Positions 52,125 to 60,970 of a DNA stretch of 64,000 nucleotides are shown here, one piece after another. The first letter of the stretch is position 1; every line of letters starts with the position of its first letter. This DNA is from Bacteroidia bacterium (GTDB taxonomy: Bacteria > Bacteroidota > Bacteroidia > Chitinophagales > Chitinophagaceae). Both the position numbers and the translations under genes were made by a program. The notes below the pieces were generated by a model. It ran no database searches. It was given only the letters and a program-made list of their open reading frames with translations, and was not told the origin of the DNA. The stretch spans positions 62,001 through 126,000 of the forward strand of contig JAUIBA010000008.1 of assembly GCA_030427635.1 (NCBI GenBank), in the 5' to 3' direction.

Positions 52125-53123
52125 TTATGCGCCATCATAGGCCCAGCGTATGTAGGTAGAGCCCCATGTGAAGCCACCTCCAAATGCTGCCAGCACTATA
52201 TTATCGCCCTTGCGCAGTCGGCTTTCCCATTCCCACAGACACAGTGGCAGGGTACCATTCGTAGTATTGCCATAGCGCTCTATGTTTATCATTACTTTAT
52301 CGGCAGGGAGCTGCATACGCTCGGCTGTAGCATTGATAATGCGCTTATTGGCCTGGTGCGGCACCAGCCATGCTACATTCTCTGCAGTAAGCCCGTTACG
52401 CTCCATAATCTCAGCAGCTACATCAGCCATATTTTTCACGGCAAATTTGAATACTGCCTGCCCTTCCTGATACACATAATGCTCTTTATTCATCACCGTC
52501 TCCACAGTAGCCGGCTTTACCGAGCCACCTGCCTTCTGGTGCAGGAATACCCTTCCTGAGCCATCAGTACGCAGTATAGAATCTATGATTCCGTAACCTT
52601 CAGTGTCAGGCTCCAGCAGTACGGCACCACCACCATCACCAAATATGATAGATGTAGTACGGTCTTCGTAGTTCATAATGGAGCTCATCTTGTCCACACC
52701 CACTACTATTACCTTTTTATGCCTGCCTGTTTCTATAAACTGAGCACCCACTGTAAGCGCAAAGATGAAACCGCTACAAGCAGCATTCAGGTCATAGCCC
52801 CATGCTTTGGTCATGCCTACCTTGTCACATATTACATTGGCTGTGGCAGGAAACTGCATATCCGGGGTGGTAGTGGCGCATATCACCATCTCTATTTCCG
52901 TAGGGTCTATACCACGTTTATCCAGTAGTACTTTTACTGCCTCTACAGCTATATCACTGGCACCCTTTCCCTCACCTTTCAGTATCCTGCGCTCTTTTAT
53001 ACCCGTACGCGTCTGGATCCACTCATCTGTAGTGTCCATCATCGTTTCCAGCTCAGCGTTTGTAAGCCGGTATTCAGGTACGTATCCACCTACTGCCGTA
53101 ATAGCTGCGTGTACTTTCTGCAT
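52125..53123 (-). CDS. fabH: 3-oxoacyl-[ACP] synthase III (FabH)
   Basis: FabH condenses an acyl-CoA primer with malonyl-ACP to start fatty-acid synthesis. The protein (332 residues) has the catalytic triad: Cys116 in NAACSGF, His256 in VPHQANKRI and the Asn in RYGNTTNGT. It also has TDEWIQTRTGIKERR near the start and FGGGFTWGSTYIRW at the end. plsX and rpmF, the usual neighbours, are absent, so this may be one of several FabH copies, as is common in Bacteroidota. It is followed by tRNA-Cys and has its own promoter element. Confidence 0.94.
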   Translation of the reverse strand: MQKVHAAITAVGGYVPEYRLTNAELETMMDTTDEWIQTRTGIKERRILKGEGKGASDIAVEAVKVLLDKRGIDPTEIEMVICATTTPDMQFPATANVICDKVGMTKAWGYDLNAACSGFIFALTVGAQFIETGRHKKVIVVGVDKMSSIMNYEDRTTSIIFGDGGGAVLLEPDTEGYGIIDSILRTDGSGRVFLHQKAGGSVKPATVETVMNKEHYVYQEGQAVFKFAVKNMADVAAEIMERNGLTAENVAWLVPHQANKRIINATAERMQLPADKVMINIERYGNTTNGTLPLCLWEWESRLRKGDNIVLAAFGGGFTWGSTYIRWAYDGA

Positions 53124-53141
53124 TTGTTACTATTTGGAGTG

Positions 53142-53149
53142 CAAAATTA
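53142..53149 (-). promoter_or_regulatory. -7 promoter element for fabH
   Basis: TAATTTTG on the minus strand, exact TAnnTTTG, 18 bases before the ATG; a leader of about a dozen bases. Confidence 0.5.
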
Positions 53150-53240
53150 ACTCAATTCGAATTATGAAACATGGATTATCCGTGTTGGCAGATAGTTAAT
53201 GATGAGAAAACGGCAGTGATAGCAGCAGTATGTACTCATA

Positions 53241-54293
53241 TCACAGCTTTTTAGGTTGCCAGCCTAGTTTTGAAAATATACGCCTGCGCAGCAGAAAATA
53301 ATCCCACACTATACTACGACGGTATATACCCTCTTCATTACGCACCGTGATAAGCTTTTTATTCTCCCGGCGGCGGCCCAGCCATTTACCTATAGAGCGG
53401 TAAACATGAAAGTGGGCCTTGATAATGATAAATGTTTCTTTGAAGTCGCCCTTCAGCATCAGTCGAAGCCCAGCTATGCCATCCAGCACCAGACGAAGCG
53501 GGAACAACCACAATAGCTTACTGCCTTTTTCATTCTTCAGCAGCAGTATCAGATTGTTGCGAAAGTTGTAGTACAGCTTGGCCGGACTACCATAGCTGAT
53601 AACGCTCCCCCCTACATGATATACTGTTGATGCCCCTACATAGCCTATCCTGTAACCCGCATTTTTAAGCCTCCAGCACAGGTCTACCTCCTCCATATGT
53701 GCATACAGGTCATGATCCAGCCCGCCTACTTTATGGTAAAGGTCTGCCCGCACTACAAAACAGCCGCCCGATGCCCAGAACACCTCTATATTATCATCAT
53801 ACTGCCCCATATCCTTTTCTATATCAAAAAAGATACGGCCGCGGCAAAACAGATAACCATACCTATCCATAAAGGCGCCACCGGCACCTGCATATTCAAA
53901 TTTTTCGCGCTCGTGGTAGTAGCGTATTTTAGGCTGGCAGGCTGCCATATCAGGGTGGGCCTCCATAGCAGCGTGCAGTGGTGGGAACCATCCCTCTGTA
54001 ACTTCAAAATCGGCGCTTAGCAGTATATAGTACTTTGCCTGTATCTGCTTCAGCGCTTCATAGTAGCCATTGGCAAAACCATGATTTTCGGTAATGCGCA
54101 GCGTATGAACGGTGGGGAAGTTTTCCTGCACATACTGCAGGGTATTGTCGGTAGAGGCATTATCAGCCACTACCACATCATAGCCGCTATGAGCCTCAGC
54201 AACAATGAGGGGTAAAAACAACTCATGCCATTTGGCGCCGTTGTAGCTGAGTATAACAACAGCAGTGTCATGCCGGCATAAGATCATAGGCAT
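53241..54293 (-). CDS. Family 2 glycosyltransferase
   Basis: A 350-residue GT-A fold transferase. It begins with the nucleotide-sugar site AVVILSYNGAKW and VVVADNASTDNTLQYV, has LLSADFEVTEGW at the position of the metal-binding acidic motif, and further on FWASGGCFVVRADLYHKVGG and HMEEVDLCWRLKNAGYRIGY with the ED catalytic region. The C-terminal 100 residues have a hydrophobic patch near LLWLFPLRLVLDGIAG and a basic tail (GRRRENKKL), which suggests membrane association. Such rhamnosyl- or other sugar transferases build surface polysaccharides. It is a single gene; a small membrane protein lies upstream. Confidence 0.88.
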   Translation of the reverse strand: MPMILCRHDTAVVILSYNGAKWHELFLPLIVAEAHSGYDVVVADNASTDNTLQYVQENFPTVHTLRITENHGFANGYYEALKQIQAKYYILLSADFEVTEGWFPPLHAAMEAHPDMAACQPKIRYYHEREKFEYAGAGGAFMDRYGYLFCRGRIFFDIEKDMGQYDDNIEVFWASGGCFVVRADLYHKVGGLDHDLYAHMEEVDLCWRLKNAGYRIGYVGASTVYHVGGSVISYGSPAKLYYNFRNNLILLLKNEKGSKLLWLFPLRLVLDGIAGLRLMLKGDFKETFIIIKAHFHVYRSIGKWLGRRRENKKLITVRNEEGIYRRSIVWDYFLLRRRIFSKLGWQPKKL

Positions 54294-54319
54294 TTATAAG
54301 AATAAAACGCGGGTAGCGG

Positions 54320-54538
54320 TTATTTATACTTCGGGTCGTAAAGAGTGTTATCAGGCACCTTTACGTCAGCGTTCTTCTGATACTTGTGCTCCCAAAGGTT
54401 GTAGCAGCCAGACCATGCAAATATGAAGAAGCCGAAAAATGACAGAAGAAACAGAAAGCGCGATTTCGAAGGCTTGCTGAGCTCTATATCATTGGGGTTA
54501 TCTATCTCCGTACCGTTGTTTTGATGATGCGTATTCAT
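54320..54538 (-). CDS. Small single-span membrane protein of unknown function
   Basis: A 72-residue protein with a polar N-terminus, one membrane segment (about residues 28-44, FLFLLSFFGFFIFAWSG) and a charged C-terminal tail with VPDNTLYDPKYK. No family is recognised. It lies 26 bp upstream of the glycosyltransferase gene on the same strand, and may be co-transcribed. Confidence 0.6.
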   Translation of the reverse strand: MNTHHQNNGTEIDNPNDIELSKPSKSRFLFLLSFFGFFIFAWSGCYNLWEHKYQKNADVKVPDNTLYDPKYK

Positions 54539-54631
54539 GAATTATAACTGTTGCAGAGGCAAAAATAATGTTATTCCCTCAAAATCATAATATTTTTACA
54601 GCACTCCCCGTTAGGGTTCCTGACCAGGCTT

Positions 54632-55771
54632 ATGCGGCAATATCTGAACTGGAAGACATATCTCGCCATCATGGCACTTTTTATAGTAGGGGCATCCCTC
54701 TACTATACCAATCAGCTTGCCGGTAAACTGGCTGTGGAAGAACGGAAAAAAGTAGAAGATATTGCCCAGGCGCTCAAGGTACTCAGCAGCCCCGACTATA
54801 CGCACGATGCCGAAATTGAGGCGATAAATACACTGGCCCAGAACAAGACCATACCCCTTATCATTGCCGATGAGCATGGAAACATAAAAGACAAAATAAA
54901 CATAGACAGCAGCCGCGCCCTGGGCCGCAGTAACTATCTGGCACACCAGATGAGTAAATACCAGTCACAGCACACCCCTGTGAAGGTAGACTATGGCACC
55001 GGAATAGACTACGTATACTATGGCGATAGCTACCTGCTCACCCAGCTACGTTATTTCCCCTATGTACAGCTGGCTATCATTATCATTTTTTTAATAGTCG
55101 TGCTCTTAGCCCTCAATGCAGCTCATCGCAGCCTGCAGAATCAGGTATGGGTGGGCCTCTCCAAGGAAACAGCACACCAGATGGGTACCCCCCTCAGCTC
55201 CATGGAAGGCTGGCTGGAACTACTACGCGATGACCACAGTAATGCCGATGCACTCACAGAGATGCAAAAAGACCTGGACCGGCTGAAGCTCGTAGCAGAC
55301 CGTTTCGGTAAAGTGGGCAGCGCTCCCCGGCTGGAAGAAGAAAACCTGATAACCCGGCTACAGAACATTGTAGAATATATGCAGAAGCGCAGCCCTAAAA
55401 AAGTAACGCTTACACTGCATCATAAAGAAGCCGAAGTACCGGTAAACATAAGCGGCCCCCTCTTCGACTGGGTAATGGAAAACCTGATACGCAATGCCCT
55501 GGATGCAATGGACGGACAGGGGCGCATAGACATTACCGTAACCAATACGCTGAGCCAGGTAGCTATAGATGTGCAGGATAGCGGTAAAGGGATACCCGCA
55601 CATCAGGTAAAAAAAGTATTTACACCCGGCTTTACTACCAAGAAGCGGGGCTGGGGATTGGGGCTATCTCTCGCACGTCGCATCATTACCACCTACCACC
55701 ACGGCTCCATATTTGTAAAAAACAGTGAGGTAGGTAAGGGCACTACATTCCGCATCATTCTACGCAGGTAG
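54632..55771 (+). CDS. Sensor histidine kinase
   Basis: A 379-residue membrane kinase. Membrane segments about 9-26 and 145-165 enclose a periplasmic sensor region (about 30-142). The H box is GLSKETAHQMGTPLSS with His182. The ATPase domain has the N box VMENLIRNALDAMDG, G1 DVQDSGKGI, F box VFTPGFTTK and G2 GWGLGLSLARRI. The sensor region shows no known fold by eye. No response regulator is next to it, so the partner must be elsewhere. This orphan AHQMGTP-type kinase is common in Bacteroidota. Confidence 0.9.
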   Translation: MRQYLNWKTYLAIMALFIVGASLYYTNQLAGKLAVEERKKVEDIAQALKVLSSPDYTHDAEIEAINTLAQNKTIPLIIADEHGNIKDKINIDSSRALGRSNYLAHQMSKYQSQHTPVKVDYGTGIDYVYYGDSYLLTQLRYFPYVQLAIIIIFLIVVLLALNAAHRSLQNQVWVGLSKETAHQMGTPLSSMEGWLELLRDDHSNADALTEMQKDLDRLKLVADRFGKVGSAPRLEEENLITRLQNIVEYMQKRSPKKVTLTLHHKEAEVPVNISGPLFDWVMENLIRNALDAMDGQGRIDITVTNTLSQVAIDVQDSGKGIPAHQVKKVFTPGFTTKKRGWGLGLSLARRIITTYHHGSIFVKNSEVGKGTTFRIILRR

Positions 55772-55777
55772 CTTTTG

Positions 55778-55800
55778 CAGGCAGTTATTACTACTGCCTG
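55778..55800 (+). terminator. Hairpin after the histidine kinase gene
   Basis: Arms CAGGCAGT and ACTGCCTG with a 7-nt loop, but no immediate T run, so activity is uncertain. Confidence 0.4.
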
Positions 55801-55927
55801 TATGAATCCTTGTAATTTTTCTATTAGCAGGTAAACGACCTGTAATAAGGCTTTATAGTTAACAGAACACTAAAGCCATGGAACTCCCCGTGAAACAAGG
55901 TAATTTTGCTACTCTAAAACAACGCAC

Positions 55928-56356
55928 ATGAAAAAAATTTTCTTAATTGTCATTGCTGCACTTACACTGAATGCCGGAAATTCTTATGCCGGATTTCTGG
56001 TAAAAAAACCAGCAGTTGCTGTTACTGCTACAACTACAGCTAATCATGCAGCCTCTTCTGTTGATGCAGCTACCACAACTACTGCCACATCTCAGGAAGC
56101 TACTACTGTAGCTACTAAGACCGAAAAACAGCAAACGCTGTTTTCCAGAATCATCCGCACACTAGCCGGAGACTCTGCTGAAATACCCAAAGGTCTTTAT
56201 ATTCTCCTTGCAATATTCCCTCTGGGCTGGTTAGGCATGGGTATCAACGACAACTTTGAAGACTATGACTGGATAATATCACTGCTGCTATATATTATTG
56301 GTTGGCTGCCAGGCGTCATATATACGCTCGTAAAAATGAAAAAATACTACAACTAA
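55928..56356 (+). CDS. Membrane protein with C-terminal Pmp3/YqaE-like domain
   Basis: A 142-residue protein: signal peptide (about 1-21), an Ala/Thr-rich segment (about 30-65), a short charged part, then two membrane helices (about 92-108 and 115-135) reading LYILLAIFPLGWLGMGIND and YIIGWLPGVIYTLVKM. The second half resembles the small stress-induced Pmp3/YqaE proteins, which normally consist of little else. The exported Thr/Ala-rich extension is typical of the Bacteroidota form. Possible role in membrane stress; not established. A strong terminator follows. Confidence 0.75.
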   Translation: MKKIFLIVIAALTLNAGNSYAGFLVKKPAVAVTATTTANHAASSVDAATTTTATSQEATTVATKTEKQQTLFSRIIRTLAGDSAEIPKGLYILLAIFPLGWLGMGINDNFEDYDWIISLLLYIIGWLPGVIYTLVKMKKYYN

Positions 56357-56370
56357 TATTACAAGTACAT

Positions 56371-56407
56371 AAAATAACCGCAGGACGCTGAGTCCTGCGG
56401 TTATTTT
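56371..56407. terminator. Bidirectional terminator between convergent genes
   Basis: A 16-bp perfect stem (AAAATAACCGCAGGAC and complement) with loop GCTGA, between the Pmp3-like gene and the PorP/SprF-like gene. Confidence 0.87.
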
Positions 56408-56476
56408 ATACGGCAATGGCATGCTCAGAACATCTGACAACTATAGCTCTGACAATTATTTTGTGTATAATTCACC

Positions 56477-57415
56477 TCAATACAAGGGCATATAACCACG
56501 CTTTACCCCATGCTTACGGAAGCTGAAATTATATATGAGCGAAGCCTCCAACCAACGTGGATTATTGTTCTCACGAGGCAACACCCACGATATGCCGGGG
56601 CGTAAGCCTGCTATCTCAAACCCTACATAAGGTGCTACATACTGCCATGCACTTACTCCTTTATAGCAGCCCACATATAGCGCCTTTTCTCTTTGCCGGG
56701 TACGGCCATTGAGCAATAGACGGCCATAACCACCTAAACGGAAATTCTCTGCGATCTCCCGTCTGTTATACATTCCCATCACATGCAGCATTAGCCCTCT
56801 TACAGGCACAGCTGTAATGCCTGCAGTAAGCGTATGGCACAGAGTTGATGTCACCTCTTCATCTACTGCAGGCTCTGCCCGTATGATCCTTGACCATTGT
56901 GTAGCATAACCTATATGAAATCTTACAGCCCCGGTCTGTACATCATACAGAACACCGGCATGATAACCGATGGCATTGCCCTGAGCCACAATTACAGACG
57001 GAGCATCCATATCATAAGAATGAAACACCCCCTGCATCCCTGCGGCAATATGCTGATGCCTGCCAATAGCTCTGCTGTATGCAAGTGAAAGCCCTGTAGA
57101 ATAAGAGCGACCATTCACATACTTATCATACGTTTCTTCATGTACTATCCCCAGCCCTAACTGATTGCCTTTAGGCAGTACATTTCTGAGCAGGGGCATA
57201 TCGCAGGAAATAGCCGACGTTACCATACGTAACTCTGCCGGCCTCCATGTTGATGCACTGGCAGCTATCCTTACATCTCCGGCTATCTGTCCGGTAGCAG
57301 CAGGATTTACAGCCAGTGGTCTTACGGCAGGCATCAACCCAAAATTCAGCAGCTGGGCATGAGCTGTAGAAGAGGCCGCTGCAGATAGAAAAAGTGTGTA
57401 GAGGTATTTTTTCAT
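56477..57415 (-). CDS. PorP/SprF family outer-membrane protein
   Basis: A 312-residue outer-membrane barrel of the PorP/SprF family, which helps type IX secretion and deliver or anchor particular cargo (SprF for SprB in Flavobacterium). Signal peptide about 1-20 (MKKYLYTLFLSAAASSTAHA). The N-terminus has VRPLAVNPAATGQIAGDVR (family: NPAyaG) and the rest is a run of amphipathic strands ending WLEASLIYNFSF. The ATG at 57413-57415 is chosen; an upstream in-frame start adds 27 hydrophobic residues. SprF-like genes usually follow the gene of a giant cargo protein; here it stands alone on the minus strand. Confidence 0.85.
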   Translation of the reverse strand: MKKYLYTLFLSAAASSTAHAQLLNFGLMPAVRPLAVNPAATGQIAGDVRIAASASTWRPAELRMVTSAISCDMPLLRNVLPKGNQLGLGIVHEETYDKYVNGRSYSTGLSLAYSRAIGRHQHIAAGMQGVFHSYDMDAPSVIVAQGNAIGYHAGVLYDVQTGAVRFHIGYATQWSRIIRAEPAVDEEVTSTLCHTLTAGITAVPVRGLMLHVMGMYNRREIAENFRLGGYGRLLLNGRTRQREKALYVGCYKGVSAWQYVAPYVGFEIAGLRPGISWVLPRENNNPRWLEASLIYNFSFRKHGVKRGYMPLY

Positions 57416-57589
57416 GTTGTGTAAGTTAATGTAATAAAACAGAACAAAAAGGAAATTCAAAACATACAATACACTTTGTGAAATATACATTCCCAACGCA
57501 GTTATATTACGTCACATACACAGTTAGTGCACAACAAATACTGTAAGCGAATATACAGCAGCAACAGGCACACCAATACTGAAATGGCA

Positions 57590-57961
57590 TCAATGTTTTG
57601 CTACAAGTGCTTTCATATGTTCCAGTTCACTCAAAACCCGCTCTGTCTGTAAACGCAACATCCCTATCTCAGTTTTAAGCTCTGATACTAACTGTGTAGT
57701 TTCTGTAGCATTTTGTTCATGAGAAATACTACCATCATCAATCCTGAAAACTTCATAGGTATCATCAACGATATTAGCTACAGGGCAATCCAGAATTGCT
57801 GCTATTTGTATTAACCTTTCAGACTTTATGGCTCTCACTCCTTTTTCTATCTGGCTGTAAGTGTTCTGTCTGATATTCAGCTGCTTTGCTACATATGCCT
57901 GCGTATAATTCCGGTATTCGCGTATCCTTCTGATACGCTGTGCAATCAATAGGATGTTCAT
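57590..57961 (-). CDS. XRE family helix-turn-helix regulator
   Basis: A 123-residue DNA-binding protein. The HTH lies at about residues 18-60 (YTQAYVAKQLNIRQNTYSQI, EKGVRAIKSERLIQIAAIL). Residues 85-120 form a short coiled coil (VSELKTEIGMLRLQTERVLS), likely for dimerisation. It is divergent from the tail-fibre-like gene at 58114 and separated from it by 152 bp that hold a promoter and two matching palindromes, so it probably controls both genes. It has the A+T-rich composition of its right-hand neighbours. Confidence 0.85.
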   Translation of the reverse strand: MNILLIAQRIRRIREYRNYTQAYVAKQLNIRQNTYSQIEKGVRAIKSERLIQIAAILDCPVANIVDDTYEVFRIDDGSISHEQNATETTQLVSELKTEIGMLRLQTERVLSELEHMKALVAKH

Positions 57962-58007
57962 AGAATAAGTATATCATAAGGTAAAGAAATAACTCAATTG
58001 GGCATCG

Positions 58008-58050
58008 TAAAAGTACTGATAAACTATCGAAAATCAATGATAAGTTATCG
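58008..58050. promoter_or_regulatory. Divergent promoter region with two operator-like palindromes 21 bp apart
   Basis: TGATAAACTATCG (58017-58029) and TGATAAGTTATCG (58038-58050) are near-identical palindromes spaced exactly 21 bp, two DNA turns. On the minus strand TTG (58037-58035), 19 bp and TACTTTTA (58015-58008) form a promoter for the XRE gene; the palindromes lie between and across these elements. Likely operators for the XRE protein (inference). Confidence 0.6.
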
Positions 58051-58113
58051 TAGGAAACATAGTAATAATAGCATTAAAACATTGGAGTTTTGAGGACACA
58101 AAAAAACACGAAT

Positions 58114-59487
58114 ATGAAAAAGGTACTTTTCCCGATTCTGGCCCTGCACATAGGCCTGTCAACAGCAAATGCACAAACCTATCTCTGGAACTTAAGTGGC
58201 ACAGATGTCACCACTGTAACCAATGGAGACTGCGAAGTAGGCGGTAAACAATTTATTAAAGGGGGAGCTCTTGATATGACGATACCCGGATCGTGGAGCA
58301 CATCTACACCTGACCCATGGCGAAGTATTAATTGCGGAGCCAGCTATGGAGGGTTATGGATAAATACCGGTACTACTACACTTGATGGTAGTTATATAAA
58401 GATGCATACTCCGGATAATACAAGTGACCCCGGTGCCATTGTGTTCACTTCATCTAGTTTAGGATCAAGTGGATCTGGATTTACGTTTTTCCATCATGAC
58501 ATAAACCCGTCCGCACCTACTGATAATTCACTTATGACCCTTGACAATTGGGGACAAATGCAAGTAAATGGTGCATTACTAAACTTAAGAAGTTCTACAT
58601 GGGGATATGATAAATGGAGGGCTATAAATTGCGGAACAAATTCCACAGGTCTGTATTTAAACACAGGGAACACAACCACAGATGGAACATATATCCAAAT
58701 GCATGCTCCAAACGAAAGTGATGCCGGAGCAATGCAATTTGTATCAAATAGTGCAGGGACTATGGGATCAGGATTCTCATTTACCCACTATGATCCAATT
58801 GCTACAGCAAGTAATAAATTACTAACCCTTGACAATTGGGGGCAAATGCAAGTAAATGGTGCATTACTAAATTTCAGAAGCGATGCATGGGGGTATGATA
58901 AATGGAGAGCCATAAACTGCGGAACAAACTCTACCGGCCTATACATCAATACCGGGAATACTACCACCGATGGAACATTCATCCAATTACATGCCGCTAA
59001 CGAATCATCGAACCCGGGAGGCTTGGATTTGGTATCCAATGTTCTTGCCGGGACCGGATACGGTACTACATTCAGTAGATATGATGGCAGCATCCAAACA
59101 GACATGCGCATAAACAATAAAGGGAAAGTGATTATCGGTAAAAGTCTTATTGCCACCAACAATGCACCTGATGGGTATCTTTTATTTGTTGAAAAAGGCA
59201 TACTTACAGAAAAGCTGAAGGTTGCCAACAGTTCCGACCCTGCCAACTGGGCCGACTTCGTTTTTAATGAGGACTATGAATTAATGCCACTGCACAAGGT
59301 TGAATCATTCATTAAAAAGAACAAACACCTTCCAGAAATACCCTCTGCAGAAGAAGTTTCAAAAGAAGGTATAGATGTAGCTGCTATGGACGCAAAACTG
59401 CTGCAAAAGATAGAAGAGCTTACCCTTTATGTAATCAAACAGCAAAAGGAAATAGATGAATTAAAGAAGCAAAAATCTTCAAATTAA
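58114..59487 (+). CDS. Secreted repeat protein with tail-fibre-like C-terminal coiled coil
   Basis: A 457-residue exported protein. Signal peptide about 1-20 (MKKVLFPILALHIGLSTANA). The body contains three repeats of 96-99 residues (about 65-330) with W(R)(S/A)INCG, N/TGxTT.DGx(Y/F)I and LDNWGQMQVNGALLN. The C-terminal 110 residues are a frequent Bacteroidota module: DFVFNEDYELMPLHKVESF, KNKHLPEIPSAEEV and a coiled coil rich in Leu, Lys and Glu. There is no T9SS signal. Such modules are often labelled tail fibre or endosialidase-chaperone-like, but the protein has a signal peptide and no phage genes are near. The ATG at 58114 replaces a TTG 24 bases upstream. Confidence 0.78.
   Translation: MKKVLFPILALHIGLSTANAQTYLWNLSGTDVTTVTNGDCEVGGKQFIKGGALDMTIPGSWSTSTPDPWRSINCGASYGGLWINTGTTTLDGSYIKMHTPDNTSDPGAIVFTSSSLGSSGSGFTFFHHDINPSAPTDNSLMTLDNWGQMQVNGALLNLRSSTWGYDKWRAINCGTNSTGLYLNTGNTTTDGTYIQMHAPNESDAGAMQFVSNSAGTMGSGFSFTHYDPIATASNKLLTLDNWGQMQVNGALLNFRSDAWGYDKWRAINCGTNSTGLYINTGNTTTDGTFIQLHAANESSNPGGLDLVSNVLAGTGYGTTFSRYDGSIQTDMRINNKGKVIIGKSLIATNNAPDGYLLFVEKGILTEKLKVANSSDPANWADFVFNEDYELMPLHKVESFIKKNKHLPEIPSAEEVSKEGIDVAAMDAKLLQKIEELTLYVIKQQKEIDELKKQKSSN
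58300..59100 (+). repeat. Three tandem coding repeats of 288-297 bp
   Basis: The TGG codon of the WR-x-INCG motif occurs at 58318, 58615 and 58903. Units 2 and 3 share long near-identical DNA around TTGACAATTGGGG (58541 and 58829), so they arose by recent duplication or gene conversion; unit 1 is more diverged. Confidence 0.85.
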
Positions 59488-59517
59488 ACTCATTGGCAAA
59501 CCTTAAAAGCATTTTTA

Positions 59518-60933
59518 ATGAAAAAGAAAATAAGAAAATTAAGAGAATGTTTTGTTCAAACGGTTTTTGCTCTTTTTACAATATTTTACTGCTCAATAAC
59601 TAGTGCACAGAACATTGTTAATCATGAGTTTAATCTATGGACAGGAACTAGCTCATCAGTTGGTTCATGTGATTACTTTACAGAATTTAATCTAATAAAC
59701 TGGTTCCCAACAGGGGGTACACCAAACTGGATATATCCAGGGCAAGTACACTTATGGGGTAGCAATTTACTTGGCACAGGACTGGGAGAATCATTTGCTG
59801 GCCATTATAAATTTTATAGTGGTGTCACCTATACTATTAAGGTTGCCATTGTATCTTTTGATATGACACATACAGGTCAATGTCCAGACTTTGAAAAACG
59901 GGCACAATTAAATATAAGAGCCGCCAATAGCCTGATTGAAGTTACCCCCTTGGGATGCGGGACCGGACTTCAATCAGTCCCTTTCACAACAATACACACA
60001 ATGCCAAGAACAACAGGGATAAGTAATTACGTCCTTGAATTCTCTTTTACCCCTACGAGTAATTGGGACTACATCTGGATTTTCCCTAGTACTGAATGTC
60101 CGGGACAAGTTGATGTAACTTTGGAATATGTTAGTATATCCAATTGTGCTAATGGAAGTGTAGTCTACCAATATTCACATGAAATTGCAGGAGGTGGCGT
60201 AACACAAAAAGCACATATAAAAGCGGGTTCTGCCACTCCAGTAGGAATGGTACAAACAGACCCAACGAAAAATACAACTTTTATAGGTGCCGGGGTGAGT
60301 CTCGAAGCAAACTTTATATCATTACAAAATACCGGGAACTATTTCTTAGCCATACCCGGGGCATGTACAGATACAGACCCCGATATAGCTATTCAGGGAG
60401 AAGAAACACCATGTGACCCAATATTTTCTCACGGGCAGCTTTGCGCAGGTTTCTCAATGACACTTAGCAATGGTACTATTGGAGGCACCTGGTCTAGTTC
60501 TAATGCAGGCATAGCTACTGTGAACATGTATTCCGGAAATGTCACAGGGATATCACCTGGTACATGTACAATTTCATATACATACGACGACTGCGTTGTT
60601 TCTACTATTGTTACTGTTGTTCCTACTATGACTTGCGGTAAGTCTCAATATGATTCAAGACAAACAACAAAAGAAGAATTGCCTGATGTATATGTCTACC
60701 CAATACCTACTACAGGATACTTAAATATTCGTTGGACTGGGTATAATTCGAATAATGTCAAGGTAGTTATAACCGATGTTAGCGGCAGAGAATCAATATA
60801 TAAACAACTATCAGAAAAAGAAAGTGATCAAAAACAATGTGTAATTGATATTGCACCTTTCCCTTCGGGTATCTATTTTGTAGAACTATTCTTAAACGAA
60901 CAGCATATTTTCAAAAAAATCATCAAACAATAA
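59518..60933 (+). CDS. Secreted protein with one Big_2-like repeat and T9SS sorting domain
   Basis: A 471-residue T9SS cargo. Signal peptide about 1-30 (ends TSAQ). Residues about 31-230 are a beta-rich domain of unknown function with several Cys. Near 315-365 there is one repeat, IGGTWSSSNAGIATV and GTCTISYTYDDC, very like the nine repeats of the adhesin at 17059-21540. The last 80 residues are a type A sorting domain (VYVYPIPTTGYLNIRW, FPSGIYFVELF). Start codon 31 bp after the previous gene, so both may be one transcript. Composition is A+T-rich compared with the rest of the window. Confidence 0.82.
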   Translation: MKKKIRKLRECFVQTVFALFTIFYCSITSAQNIVNHEFNLWTGTSSSVGSCDYFTEFNLINWFPTGGTPNWIYPGQVHLWGSNLLGTGLGESFAGHYKFYSGVTYTIKVAIVSFDMTHTGQCPDFEKRAQLNIRAANSLIEVTPLGCGTGLQSVPFTTIHTMPRTTGISNYVLEFSFTPTSNWDYIWIFPSTECPGQVDVTLEYVSISNCANGSVVYQYSHEIAGGGVTQKAHIKAGSATPVGMVQTDPTKNTTFIGAGVSLEANFISLQNTGNYFLAIPGACTDTDPDIAIQGEETPCDPIFSHGQLCAGFSMTLSNGTIGGTWSSSNAGIATVNMYSGNVTGISPGTCTISYTYDDCVVSTIVTVVPTMTCGKSQYDSRQTTKEELPDVYVYPIPTTGYLNIRWTGYNSNNVKVVITDVSGRESIYKQLSEKESDQKQCVIDIAPFPSGIYFVELFLNEQHIFKKIIKQ

Positions 60934-60940
60934 CCTTCTC

Positions 60941-60970
60941 AAACGGGCTGCTGCTCAGCAGCCCGTTTTT
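60941..60970 (+). terminator. Rho-independent terminator after the T9SS cargo gene
   Basis: Arms AAACGGGCTGCTG and its complement (60941-60953, 60956-60968 region) with a small loop, followed by T run. Confidence 0.8.

Noticed and set aside
58114-59487. Tail-fibre-like protein as sign of a prophage
   Set aside because: It has a signal peptide and no capsid, tail, terminase or integrase gene is near; this C-terminal module is common in free-standing Bacteroidota surface proteins.
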